A stretch of DNA of 55,839 nt, taken from the NCBI GenBank assembly GCA_035633255.1, contig DASQFD010000005.1, positions 1-55,839 on the forward strand. Direction: 5' to 3'. This stretch comes from DASQFD01 sp035633255. GTDB taxonomy: Bacteria; Actinomycetota; Actinomycetes; Actinomycetales; Dermatophilaceae. Of the stretch, positions 33,535 through 42,365 are shown piece after piece; within the stretch, counting starts at the first letter, position 1, and each line of letters starts with the position of its first letter. The notes below the pieces were generated by a model that was given only the letters and a program-made list of their open reading frames with translations, was not told the DNA's origin and made no database searches. Both the position numbers and the translations under genes were made by a program.

Positions 33535-35868
33535 GTGAGTCCGACCACCACGACCGAGAGCAGGCGCCGGACGGCGCGCCGCCCCGGGAGCCGCAAGGAT
33601 GCCACTGCGGGACGCGACCCCTCGCTGAGCCGCCCGGTGGCGCGCCGCGCCGGCTGGACCGACCTGGACGTGCGGGCCGTGGACACCATCCGGGTCCTCG
33701 CCGCCGACGCGGTGCAGAAGGCCGGCAACGGCCATCCCGGCACGGCCATGAGCCTGGCGCCCGCGGCATACCTGCTCTTCCAGAACGTGATGGTGCACGA
33801 CCCGGCCGACCCCACGTGGCTGGGACGGGACCGGTTCGTCCTCTCCTGCGGGCACACCAGCCTCACGCAGTACCTCCAGCTCTTCCTCTCCGGCTACGGG
33901 CTCGAGCTCGACGACCTGAGGGCGCTGCGCACCTGGCAGTCGCTGACCCCCGGGCACCCGGAGGTGCACCACACCCCCGGCGTCGAGATCACGACCGGGC
34001 CGCTGGGCTCCGGGCTGGCCTCCGCCGTCGGGATGGCCATGGCCCAGCGGCGGCAGCGCGGCCTGCTCGACCCGGACGCGCCGCCGGGCGAGAGCCCCTT
34101 CGACCACCACGTCTGGGTCTTCGCGTCCGACGGCGACCTCATGGAGGGCGTCGCCTCCGAGGCGAGCTCCCTCGCCGGCCACCAGGAGCTCGGCAACCTC
34201 ACCGTCCTCTACGACGCCAACCAGATCTCCATCGAGGACGACACCGACATCTCCTTCAGCGAGGACGTCGCGGCACGCTATGCGGCCTACGGCTGGGAGG
34301 TCCTCGAGGTCGACTGGCGGCGCGGGCCCGGGCCGACCGGCGACGGTGGGTACACCGAGGACGTCGACGCCCTGCTCGCGGCGCTGGAGCGGAGCCGGCG
34401 GTCCCGCACGCGGCCCACCCTGGTCCGGCTGCGCACGATCATCGCCTGGCCCTCGCCCACCAGGCGCGGCACCGGCAAGTCGCACGGCTCGGCCCTCGGC
34501 GCCGAGGAGGTGGCGGCCCTCAAGGAGCTCCTCGGCTTCGACCCCGGCACGGACTTCGCCGTCGAGCGGCCGGTGCTGGCGCACGCCCGCAAGGTCAGGG
34601 CACGCGGGAAGGCCGCCCACCGCGCGTGGGAGAAGGGGTATGCCGCGTGGCGCCGGTCCGCGCCGGAGCGCGCCGAGCTGCTCGACCGGCTCGTCGCGGG
34701 GCGGCTGCCCGAGCGGTTCGAGAAGGCCGTCCCGACCTTCCCGGCGGACGAGAAGGGGATGGCGACCCGAGCCGCGTCCGGCAAGGTGCTGACCGCGCTC
34801 GCCCCCGTCCTCCCGGAGCTGTGGGGCGGCTCGGCGGACCTCGCCGAGTCCAACAACACCACGATGGAGGGCGAGCCGTCGTTCGTCCCGGCCCGCAAGG
34901 CCACCACGGCCTGGCCCGGCAACCCCTACGGCCGCACCCTGCACTTCGGCATCCGCGAGAACGCGATGGGGATGATCCTCAACGGCATCGCGCTCGAGGG
35001 GATGACGAGGCCCTACGGCGGCACCTTCCTGGTCTTCTCCGACTACATGCGGCCCGCGGTGCGCCTGGCGGCCCTGCAGCAGGTCCCGGTGACCTTCGTC
35101 TGGACGCACGACTCGATCGGGCTCGGCGAGGACGGCCCGACGCACCAGCCGGTCGAGCACCTCGCGGCGCTCCGGGCCATCCCCGGGCTCGCGGTGGTGC
35201 GCCCCGCGGACGCCAACGAGACGGGCGCGGCGTGGACGGCGATCCTCCGCGGCGGCACGACGGCCGCCCTGGCCCTGTCGCGGCAGAACCTCCCCGTGCT
35301 CGACCGGAGCGTGCTGGCGCCCGCCGCCCGGGTGGCCAAGGGCGGCTACGTCCTGGTCGACGGCGGCGCCGGCGGGGACGAGGCGCCCGAGGTGATCCTC
35401 GTGGCGACCGGGTCGGAGGTGTCGCTGGCGCTGGCCGCCCGCGAGCGGCTCGAGCGCCGCGGCACCCGCACCCGGGTGGTGTCGATGCCGTGCCGGGAGT
35501 GGTTCGACCGCCAGCCCAAGCGGTACCGGGACGCGGTGCTGCCCCCGGCCGTGCGGGCCCGGGTCAGCGTCGAGGCCGGTGTGGCGCAGGGCTGGCGCGA
35601 GATCGTCGGCGACGCCGGGCGCTGCGTCAGCATCGAGCACTACGGCGCGTCCGCCGACGCCGCCACCCTGTTCCGGGAGTTCGGCTTCACCCCCGAGGCC
35701 GTCGTCAGGGCGGCCCGCGACTCGATGCGCGCGGCGCGGTCCGCCCCGGTCGTCGCGTCGGCCGCCGAGACGGCTCCGCGGGCGCTGGACGACACCGGCA
35801 CCGACGTCTCCACCAACCGCAGACCGAGCCGCAAGAGCGCGGCCGAGTCCGGGAAGGACCAGTCATGA
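33535..35868 (+). CDS. tkt: Transketolase
   Basis: A 777-residue thiamine-diphosphate enzyme of the non-oxidative pentose phosphate pathway. ThDP motif region: FASDGDLMEGVASEASSLAG; substrate histidines in AGNGHPGTAMSLAPA and VEITTGPLGSGLAS. The pyrimidine-binding domain has IRENAMGMILNGIALEG and TFLVFSDYMRPAVRLAAL, and the C-terminal domain has VSMPCREWFDRQ. The protein is about 75 residues longer than usual because of a basic N-terminal extension of about 38 residues and a charged C-terminal tail. GTG 33535 follows SD agagagg. The stop overlaps the tal start (ATGA). Confidence 0.96.
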   Translation: MSPTTTTESRRRTARRPGSRKDATAGRDPSLSRPVARRAGWTDLDVRAVDTIRVLAADAVQKAGNGHPGTAMSLAPAAYLLFQNVMVHDPADPTWLGRDRFVLSCGHTSLTQYLQLFLSGYGLELDDLRALRTWQSLTPGHPEVHHTPGVEITTGPLGSGLASAVGMAMAQRRQRGLLDPDAPPGESPFDHHVWVFASDGDLMEGVASEASSLAGHQELGNLTVLYDANQISIEDDTDISFSEDVAARYAAYGWEVLEVDWRRGPGPTGDGGYTEDVDALLAALERSRRSRTRPTLVRLRTIIAWPSPTRRGTGKSHGSALGAEEVAALKELLGFDPGTDFAVERPVLAHARKVRARGKAAHRAWEKGYAAWRRSAPERAELLDRLVAGRLPERFEKAVPTFPADEKGMATRAASGKVLTALAPVLPELWGGSADLAESNNTTMEGEPSFVPARKATTAWPGNPYGRTLHFGIRENAMGMILNGIALEGMTRPYGGTFLVFSDYMRPAVRLAALQQVPVTFVWTHDSIGLGEDGPTHQPVEHLAALRAIPGLAVVRPADANETGAAWTAILRGGTTAALALSRQNLPVLDRSVLAPAARVAKGGYVLVDGGAGGDEAPEVILVATGSEVSLALAARERLERRGTRTRVVSMPCREWFDRQPKRYRDAVLPPAVRARVSVEAGVAQGWREIVGDAGRCVSIEHYGASADAATLFREFGFTPEAVVRAARDSMRAARSAPVVASAAETAPRALDDTGTDVSTNRRPSRKSAAESGKDQS

Positions 35869-37019
35869 CCACCGCACCGACCACCGCCACGGACGCCACC
35901 CCGGCACCGCTGCAGGCGCTCGCCGAGCAGGGCGTGTCCATCTGGCTCGACGACCTCTCGCGGGAGATGATCACCTCCGGCCGGCTGCAGGCGGTCGTGC
36001 ACGAGCGGGGCGTCGTCGGCGTGACGACGAACCCGTCCATCTTCCAGGCCGCCATGTCCAAGGGCACCGCGTACGACGAGGACATCAGCCGGTACGCGCG
36101 GGAGGGCCGCAGCGTCGGCGAGACGGTCTTCGACCTCACCACCGGGGACGTGAAGGCGGCCTGCCGGGTGCTCCGGCCGGTGTTCGACGCCACGCGCGGC
36201 CGGGACGGCCGGGTCTCCATCGAGGTGGAGCCGGCCCTCGCGGCCGACGCCGACGGCACCGTGCAGGCCGCGCGCACGCTCCGCGACGCCGTCGACGAGC
36301 CGAACCTGCTCATCAAGATCCCGGCGACGAGCGCCGGTCTCGGTGCGGTCAGCGCGGTGCTCGCCGAGGGGATCAGCGTCAACGTCACCCTGATCTTCGC
36401 CCTCGACCGCTACCGCGGGGTGATGAACGCCTTCCTGACCGGCCTCGAGCAGGCCCGGAAGGCGGGCCACGACCTCTCGCTGATCCGTTCGGTCGCCTCG
36501 TTCTTCGTCTCCCGCGTGGACACCGAGGTGGACGCGCGGCTCGACGCCCTCGCCGAGGGCGAGCACGCCGAGCAGGCGCGCGCCCTGCGGGGACGGGCCG
36601 GCATCGCCAACGCCCGCCTCGCCTACCAGGCCTACCAGGAGGTGTTCTCGACGCCGCGCTGGCGCAACCTCGCCGACGACGGCGCCCACCCGCAGCGGCC
36701 GCTGTGGGCGTCCACGGGAGTAAAGGACCCGGCATACCCCGACACCATGTACGTCACCGAGCTGGTGGCGCCCGAGACGGTCAACACCATGCCGGGAGGC
36801 ACGCTGGAGGCCGTCGCGGAGCACGGCGAGATCCGTGGCGACACCGTCACCGGCGGCTACGCCGAGTCGGCCGAGGTGCTCGACGCCCTGGAGCGGCTCG
36901 GCATCCCCTACGCCGAGGTCACGACACGGCTGGAGGAGGATGGCGTGGCGAAGTTCGTCGCCGCCTGGGAGGACCTCCTCGAGGGCGTCCGCACCGAGCT
37001 GGGAAAGGCCACCGCATGA
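35865..37019 (+). CDS. tal: Transaldolase
   Basis: A 384-residue transaldolase of the actinobacterial long type. N-terminus ISIWLDDLSRE-like (VSIWLDDLSREMITSGRL), then GVTTNPSIFQAAMSKG. The Schiff-base lysine lies in LLIKIPATSAGL and the barrel continues with SVNVTLIFALDRYRGVMNAF and SFFVSRVDTEVDARL. It transfers dihydroxyacetone units between sedoheptulose-7-phosphate and glyceraldehyde-3-phosphate. It is coupled to tkt and pgi through ATGA overlaps. Confidence 0.96.
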   Translation: MTTAPTTATDATPAPLQALAEQGVSIWLDDLSREMITSGRLQAVVHERGVVGVTTNPSIFQAAMSKGTAYDEDISRYAREGRSVGETVFDLTTGDVKAACRVLRPVFDATRGRDGRVSIEVEPALAADADGTVQAARTLRDAVDEPNLLIKIPATSAGLGAVSAVLAEGISVNVTLIFALDRYRGVMNAFLTGLEQARKAGHDLSLIRSVASFFVSRVDTEVDARLDALAEGEHAEQARALRGRAGIANARLAYQAYQEVFSTPRWRNLADDGAHPQRPLWASTGVKDPAYPDTMYVTELVAPETVNTMPGGTLEAVAEHGEIRGDTVTGGYAESAEVLDALERLGIPYAEVTTRLEEDGVAKFVAAWEDLLEGVRTELGKATA

Positions 37020-38701
37020 GCACCCTCGACGTCACCGCCCACGGCGCCGCTGCCGACGCCGTCTCCGCGCGCGTCCCCGACCTGGTCGACGAGCGGTTCG
37101 CCTCGCGGCTCTTCGACCGCGACGCGACGCTGTGGGGCCGCGCGGCGGAGTCCGAGTCGGCGAAGCGCCTGGCGTGGACCGGGCTGCACCGCTCCTCGCG
37201 GCACCTCGTCGGCGAGATCGCCGCCCTGCGCGAGGAGCTCCGCGCGGAGGAGCGGATGAAGCGGGTGGTGCTGTGCGGGATGGGCGGCTCGTCCCTGGCC
37301 CCGGAGGTCATCTGCGCCACGGCCGGGGTCGACCTGGTCGTGCTGGACTCCTCCGACCCGGACGTCGTCCGCCGGGCCCTGCACGACCTCTCCCGCACCG
37401 TCGTCGTGGTGTCGAGCAAGTCCGGCTCGACCGTGGAGACCGACAGCCAGCGTCGAGCGTTCGTACAGGCCTTCGCCGACGCCGGCATCGACCCGACCCG
37501 CCGCATCGTCGTGGTCACCGACCCCGGCAGCCCGCTGGACCAGGAGGCCCGCGCGGGCGGTTACCGCGTGGTCAACGCCGACCCGGAGGTGGGCGGGCGC
37601 TACTCGGCGCTCACCGCCTTCGGCCTCGTGCCCTCCGGCCTGGCCGGGGCCGACGTCGAGCGCCTGCTCGACGACGCCGAGGCCGTCGCCGACGTCCTCG
37701 CGGCCGACGACGACGCCAACCCCGGGCTGCGCCTCGGCGCCGCCATGGCGGGCACGGACCCGCTGCGGGACAAGCTGGTCCTCGTCGACGCGCGGACCGA
37801 GAACGTCGGCTTCGGCGCCTGGGCCGAGCAGCTCATCGCCGAGTCGACCGGCAAGGAGGAGAAGGGCATCCTGCCCGTCGTGGCGAGCGGCGACGCCCCG
37901 CACCACTTCTACGACGACGCGACCGTCGTCCGCCTCGTCCGCACCGACGGCGTCGGCGGCGACGTGCCGGACGCCCTCCGCCACCCGGACAGCCTCGCCG
38001 CCGAGCAGCCCTCCCCGGCCGACCGCGGCCCCGAGTCGGCCTCCCTCGTGGAGGTGGCGGGCCCGCTCGGTGCACAGCTCCTGCTCTGGGAGGTCGCCAC
38101 CGCCGTCGCCGGGCGGCTACTGGGGATCAACCCGTTCGACCAGCCCGACGTCGAGAGTGCCAAGGCGGCGGCCCGCGGGATGCTCGAGGGCGGCGCCGGC
38201 GCCGGTGCGGAGCCCCGGTTCACCGACGCCTCCGTCGAGGTGCGCGCCCTCGGGGGGGCCTGGCTGGACGCGGACGCCCGCACGCTGCCCGCGGCCGTGG
38301 ACGCGCTGCTCGCCCAGCTCGACCACACGCATGGCTACGTCGCGGTGATGGCCTACCTGGACCGGGAGCAGGACGCGGACCTCGAGCACGTCGCCCGGGC
38401 GCTCTTCGAGCGGACCGGCCGGCCGGCGACCTTCGGCTGGGGACCGCGCTTCCTGCACTCCACCGGCCAGTACCACAAGGGAGGGCCCCGCAACGGCGTC
38501 TACGTCCAGGTGACGGCCGCCGCCGAGGAGGACCTGGCGGTGCCGGGGCGGGACTTCACGTTCGGCCAGTTCCTCGCCGCCCAGGCGGCCGGTGACGCGC
38601 AGGTGCTCGCCGACCTCGGCCGGCCGGTGCTCCGGCTGCACCTGACCAACCACGGGCGCGGCGTCCGACAGGTGGCGGCCGCGCTCGGGACCTCGGGCTG
38701 A
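37016..38701 (+). CDS. pgi: Glucose-6-phosphate isomerase
   Basis: A 561-residue isomerase with two SIS domains. Sugar-phosphate binding: VVSSKSGSTVETDSQRRAF and LCGMGGSSLAPEVIC. The C-terminal catalytic part has FLHSTGQYHKGGPRNGVYVQ, which is shared with Tal-Pgi fusion proteins and typical of Pgi in this operon. It links glycolysis to G6PDH. Start and stop overlap both neighbours (ATGA; TGATG). Confidence 0.94.
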   Translation: MSTLDVTAHGAAADAVSARVPDLVDERFASRLFDRDATLWGRAAESESAKRLAWTGLHRSSRHLVGEIAALREELRAEERMKRVVLCGMGGSSLAPEVICATAGVDLVVLDSSDPDVVRRALHDLSRTVVVVSSKSGSTVETDSQRRAFVQAFADAGIDPTRRIVVVTDPGSPLDQEARAGGYRVVNADPEVGGRYSALTAFGLVPSGLAGADVERLLDDAEAVADVLAADDDANPGLRLGAAMAGTDPLRDKLVLVDARTENVGFGAWAEQLIAESTGKEEKGILPVVASGDAPHHFYDDATVVRLVRTDGVGGDVPDALRHPDSLAAEQPSPADRGPESASLVEVAGPLGAQLLLWEVATAVAGRLLGINPFDQPDVESAKAAARGMLEGGAGAGAEPRFTDASVEVRALGGAWLDADARTLPAAVDALLAQLDHTHGYVAVMAYLDREQDADLEHVARALFERTGRPATFGWGPRFLHSTGQYHKGGPRNGVYVQVTAAAEEDLAVPGRDFTFGQFLAAQAAGDAQVLADLGRPVLRLHLTNHGRGVRQVAAALGTSG

Positions 38702-40248
38702 TGGCGCCGGCGCGGGTCACGCCCACGAGCAACCCGCTCCGGGACCCACGCGACAAGCGCCTGCCCCGGATCGCGGGGCCATGCGGGATGGTGCTCTTCG
38801 GGGTCACCGGCGACCTGGCCCGCAAGAAGCTGCTGCCGGCGATCTACGACCTGGCCAACCGCGGGCTGCTGCCCCCCGGCTTCTCCCTCGTCGGCTTCGC
38901 GCGGCGGGACTGGGCGGACCAGGACTTCGGCAAGATCGTCCACGACGCGGTCCGCGAGCACTCCCGGACGCCGTTCCGGGAGGAGGTGTGGCGCTCCCTC
39001 TCCGCGGGCTTCCGGTTCGTGCCGGGCACCTTCGACGACCCGGCGGCCTTCGACCTGCTCGGCGAGACGGTGCGCGCGCTCGACGAGGAGCGCGGCACGG
39101 GGGGCAACCACGCCTTCTACCTGTCCATCCCGCCGTCGTCCTTTGCGACCGTCTGCGAGCAGCTCGAGCGCTCGGGACTGTCGACGCCGTCACCGGACGG
39201 CGCGTGGCGCCGGGTGGTCATCGAGAAGCCCTTCGGCCACGACCTCCCCAGCGCGCGTGAGCTGAACGCCATCGTGGAGAAGGTCTTCCCGCCGGGCTGC
39301 GTCTTCCGCATCGACCACTACCTCGGCAAGGAGACCGTCCAGAACCTCCTGGCACTGCGCTTCGCCAACGCGATGTTCGAGCCGGTCTGGAACCGCAACT
39401 ACGTCGACCACGTCCAGATCACGATGGCCGAGGACATCGGCATCGGCGGCCGCGCGGGCTACTACGACGGCATCGGCGCCGCCCGTGACGTCATCCAGAA
39501 CCACCTGATCCAGCTGGTCGCGCTGACGGCGATGGAGGAGCCGGTCTCCTTCGGCGCCGAGCACCTGCGCGCCGAGAAGGAGAAGGTGCTCTCCGCCGTC
39601 ACCCTGCCGCCCGACCTGGCCACGGGCACGGCCCGCGGTCAGTACGCCGCCGGCTGGCAGGGTGGGGAGGGGGTCATCGGCTACCTCCAGGAGGACGGCG
39701 TGTCGCCCACCTCCACCACCGAGACGTATGCCGCGGTGAAGCTGGGGATCGACACCCGCCGGTGGGCGGGGGTCCCGTTCTACCTGCGCACCGGCAAGCG
39801 CCTCGGCAAGCGGGTCACCGAGATCGCCGTGGTGTTCACCCGAGCGCCCCACCTGCCGTTCAGCGACACGGCCACCGAGGAGCTGGGGGCGAACGCCGTG
39901 GTCATCCGGGTCCAGCCCGACGAGGGGGTGACCCTGCGCTTCGGCGCCAAGGTCCCCGGCGCGCAGATGGACATCCGTGACGTCACGATGGACTTCGGCT
40001 ACGGCCGGGCGTTCACCGAGACCTCGCCCGAGGCGTACGAGCGGCTCATCCTCGACGTGCTCCTCGGGGAGCCACCCCTGTTCCCCCGGCACGAGGAGGT
40101 CGAGCTGTCCTGGCGGATCCTCGACCCGGTCGAGCAGTTCTGGGCCCGGCAGAAGGGGACGCTGGACCAGTACCCCTCGGGCGGGTGGGGGCCCGCGAGC
40201 GCCGAGGCCCTGATGCGCCGTGACGGGCGCGAGTGGAGGCTGCCGTGA
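38701..40248 (+). CDS. zwf: Glucose-6-phosphate 1-dehydrogenase
   Basis: A 515-residue enzyme that oxidises glucose-6-phosphate with NADP. Cofactor loop: LFGVTGDLARKKLLPAIYDL. Active-site signature RIDHYLGKETVQNLLALRFA includes the catalytic His. The KPFGHD segment (VVIEKPFGHDLPSAREL) is intact. In actinobacteria its activity depends on OpcA, encoded next. The stop overlaps the opcA GTG. Confidence 0.97.
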   Translation: MAPARVTPTSNPLRDPRDKRLPRIAGPCGMVLFGVTGDLARKKLLPAIYDLANRGLLPPGFSLVGFARRDWADQDFGKIVHDAVREHSRTPFREEVWRSLSAGFRFVPGTFDDPAAFDLLGETVRALDEERGTGGNHAFYLSIPPSSFATVCEQLERSGLSTPSPDGAWRRVVIEKPFGHDLPSARELNAIVEKVFPPGCVFRIDHYLGKETVQNLLALRFANAMFEPVWNRNYVDHVQITMAEDIGIGGRAGYYDGIGAARDVIQNHLIQLVALTAMEEPVSFGAEHLRAEKEKVLSAVTLPPDLATGTARGQYAAGWQGGEGVIGYLQEDGVSPTSTTETYAAVKLGIDTRRWAGVPFYLRTGKRLGKRVTEIAVVFTRAPHLPFSDTATEELGANAVVIRVQPDEGVTLRFGAKVPGAQMDIRDVTMDFGYGRAFTETSPEAYERLILDVLLGEPPLFPRHEEVELSWRILDPVEQFWARQKGTLDQYPSGGWGPASAEALMRRDGREWRLP

Positions 40249-41387
40249 TCGTCGACCTGCCCAGCACCACCACCGGGGACGTCGCCCGCAGGCTGGTCGC
40301 CCTGCGCGCCGACGTGGGCTCGATGGCGCTCTCCCGCGTCCTCACCCTCGTGGTGGTCGTCGACGAGCAGAACGCCGAGGCCGCGATCGACACGGCGAAC
40401 GACGCGAGCCACCAGCATCCCTGCCGCATCATCGTGGTCGTCACGGCGAACCGCCGTGGCGCGGCCCGGCTGGACGCCCAGATCCGGCTCGGGGGCGACG
40501 CCGGCGCCAGCGAGGTCGTCGTCTTCCGGCTCTACGGTGGCCTCGCCGCCCACGGCCGCAGCGTCGTCACCCCGCTCCTCCTCGCCGACTCCCCCATCGT
40601 GGCGTGGTGGCCGGTAGGCGGGCCGGCGGAGCCGGCCACCGACCCCATCGGCGCCATGGCTCAGCGGCGGATGACCGACGCGGCCCGGGCCAGCGGCGGG
40701 CCACGCAAGGTGCTCAGCCGTCTCGCGGCGGCATACCAGGAGGGGGACACCGACCTCTCGTGGGCGCGCATCACGCTGTGGCGCGGGCTGCTCGCCGCCA
40801 CGCTGGACCAGGGCCCGTTCGAGCCGGTCACCGCGGTCACGGTGACCGGCGCGCCGGACTCGCCGTCGGCGGACCTGCTCGCGGCCTGGCTCGCGGCGCG
40901 CCTGCGGTGCCCGGTGACGCTGGCCCGGTCGCCCCACCGGACCGGCGTCATCAGCGTGCGCCTGGAGCGGCGGAGCGGGCCCATCGACCTGGTGCGTCCC
41001 CAGGACGGCGACACCGTCACGCTCAGCCAGCCCGGCCAGCCCCAGCGGACCATCGCGCTGCCGCACCGCAGCGACGCGGAGTGCCTCGCGGACGAGCTGC
41101 GCCGCCTGGACCCCGACGAGGTCTACCAGGAGGCGCTCACCCAGGGGATGGCACTGATCTCCACGGCACGCACCCGGCCGGCCAGGGAGGCCGTGCGCGC
41201 CGGCGCCGCCCCGGACGAGGCGGAGTCGGCGCGCACCGCCCGCCGGCTCCAACGGGAGGCCAAGAAGCTCGCCAGCGCGGCGGTGGCCGACGCGCCGCCG
41301 CCCTCCGAGGAGGGGGACGAGGCGACGGTGCGACGCGCGTCCCGCTCCCGCCTCGCCGAGGCGCGCGAGAAGCGGTCGGGCTCGTGA
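40245..41387 (+). CDS. opcA: G6PDH assembly/activator protein OpcA
   Basis: A 380-residue OpcA. Family segments are MALSRVLTLVVVVDEQNAEA, HPCRIIVVVTANRRGAARLD, GGDAGASEVVVFRLYGGLA, and SVVTPLLLADSPIVAWWPVG. OpcA allosterically activates G6PDH. The C-terminal 60 residues are charged and low complexity, longer than in many OpcA proteins. The GTG overlaps the zwf stop, and the stop overlaps the pgl GTG. Confidence 0.95.
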   Translation: MIVDLPSTTTGDVARRLVALRADVGSMALSRVLTLVVVVDEQNAEAAIDTANDASHQHPCRIIVVVTANRRGAARLDAQIRLGGDAGASEVVVFRLYGGLAAHGRSVVTPLLLADSPIVAWWPVGGPAEPATDPIGAMAQRRMTDAARASGGPRKVLSRLAAAYQEGDTDLSWARITLWRGLLAATLDQGPFEPVTAVTVTGAPDSPSADLLAAWLAARLRCPVTLARSPHRTGVISVRLERRSGPIDLVRPQDGDTVTLSQPGQPQRTIALPHRSDAECLADELRRLDPDEVYQEALTQGMALISTARTRPAREAVRAGAAPDEAESARTARRLQREAKKLASAAVADAPPPSEEGDEATVRRASRSRLAEAREKRSGS

Positions 41388-42307
41388 CCGGGGGCGAACC
41401 GCCCCCCGTGCCTCCCCCGCCGTCCGTCCCTGCCCGGCAACCCACTCACCCCGGGCCTCCCCTGCCCGTGCCTCCCGTGGCCTTCAGCGCTTCCGGTGTC
41501 CCCAGTCCTTCCGGTGTTCCCAGTTCTTCCGGTGTCCCCAGTTCTTCCGGGGCGTCCGGGGTGCCGGAGCCGCTGGTCGTGCGGCACCCCTCGACCGCGG
41601 CGCTGCGCGCGGCGGCCGGCGCCCGGCTGGTCACCGCGGTCCTCGACGCCTGCGCCGCGCGCGGCGAGGCGTCCGTCGTCCTGACCGGCGGCTCACTGGG
41701 CTCGGCGCTGCTCGCCGCCGCACGGGAGGCGCCGTCGTCCGCCGCCGTCGACTGGCGCCGGGTGTCCTGGTGGTGGGGCGACGAGCGGTTCCTCGAAGGC
41801 GGGCACCCGGAGCGGAACGACACCCAGAACGGCGAGGCGTTCCTCGACCACGTCGACGTCGACCCGGCCCGCGTGCACCCGGTGCCCGGGCCCGGGTCGC
41901 CGCACGGCGGAAGCCCGGAGGAGGCGGCGGCGGAGTACGCGAAGGCGCTGGCCGAGGCCGCGGACGGGCCGGCCGCCTCCCCCCTGTTCGACGTCGTGCT
42001 GCTCGGTGTCGGCCCCGACGGGCACGTGGCGTCGCTGTTCCCGGGGCACCCGGTCCTCGGGGTGAGCGACGTCGCGGCCGCGGCCGTCCACGACTCCCCC
42101 AAGCCGCCCCCCGACCGGGTCACGCTCACCTTCCCGACGCTCAACCGAGCCCGGGCGGTCTGGTACGTGGTCGGGGGCGCCGACAAGGCGACCGCGGTGG
42201 CGCGCGGCGTCGGCGGGGACGACGTCTCGCGGACCCCCGCCGGTCACGTGCGCGGGCTCGAGCACACCCTGTGGCTCGTCGACGCCGACGCCGCCCGAGG
42301 GCTCTGA
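41384..42307 (+). CDS. pgl: 6-phosphogluconolactonase
   Basis: A 307-residue enzyme that hydrolyses 6-phosphogluconolactone. The catalytic core begins near residue 60 (PLVVRHPSTAALRAAAGARL) and has VVLTGGSLGSALLAAA, WRRVSWWWGDERFLEGGHPE, RNDTQNGEAFLDHVDVDP, and LLGVGPDGHVASLFPGHP. About 55 N-terminal residues are a Pro/Ser linker encoded partly by three 18-bp repeats. GTG 41384 overlaps the opcA stop (GTGA) and is preferred; GTG 41561 would give a normal 248-residue protein and is a real alternative. Confidence 0.92.
   Translation: MTGGEPPPVPPPPSVPARQPTHPGPPLPVPPVAFSASGVPSPSGVPSSSGVPSSSGASGVPEPLVVRHPSTAALRAAAGARLVTAVLDACAARGEASVVLTGGSLGSALLAAAREAPSSAAVDWRRVSWWWGDERFLEGGHPERNDTQNGEAFLDHVDVDPARVHPVPGPGSPHGGSPEEAAAEYAKALAEAADGPAASPLFDVVLLGVGPDGHVASLFPGHPVLGVSDVAAAAVHDSPKPPPDRVTLTFPTLNRARAVWYVVGGADKATAVARGVGGDDVSRTPAGHVRGLEHTLWLVDADAARGL
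41490..41543 (+). repeat. Three 18-bp repeats in pgl 5' coding region
   Basis: Units at 41490-41507, 41508-41525 and 41526-41543 encode repeated Ser-Gly-Val-Pro-Ser residues. A fourth copy begins at 41544. These repeats are markedly richer in T than their surroundings. Confidence 0.85.
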
Positions 42308-42353
42308 CCCCGGCGGCTGCGCCGATCGGTCCGGGTGGCGCAGGTCGCCGGTC

Positions 42354-42359
42354 TAGGGT
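42354..42359 (+). promoter_or_regulatory. Hydrolase-ABC gene leaderless -10 box
   Basis: TAGGGT, 6 nt, then GTG 42366. It separates this gene from the pgl operon. Confidence 0.55.
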
Positions 42360-42365
42360 GAGGCG

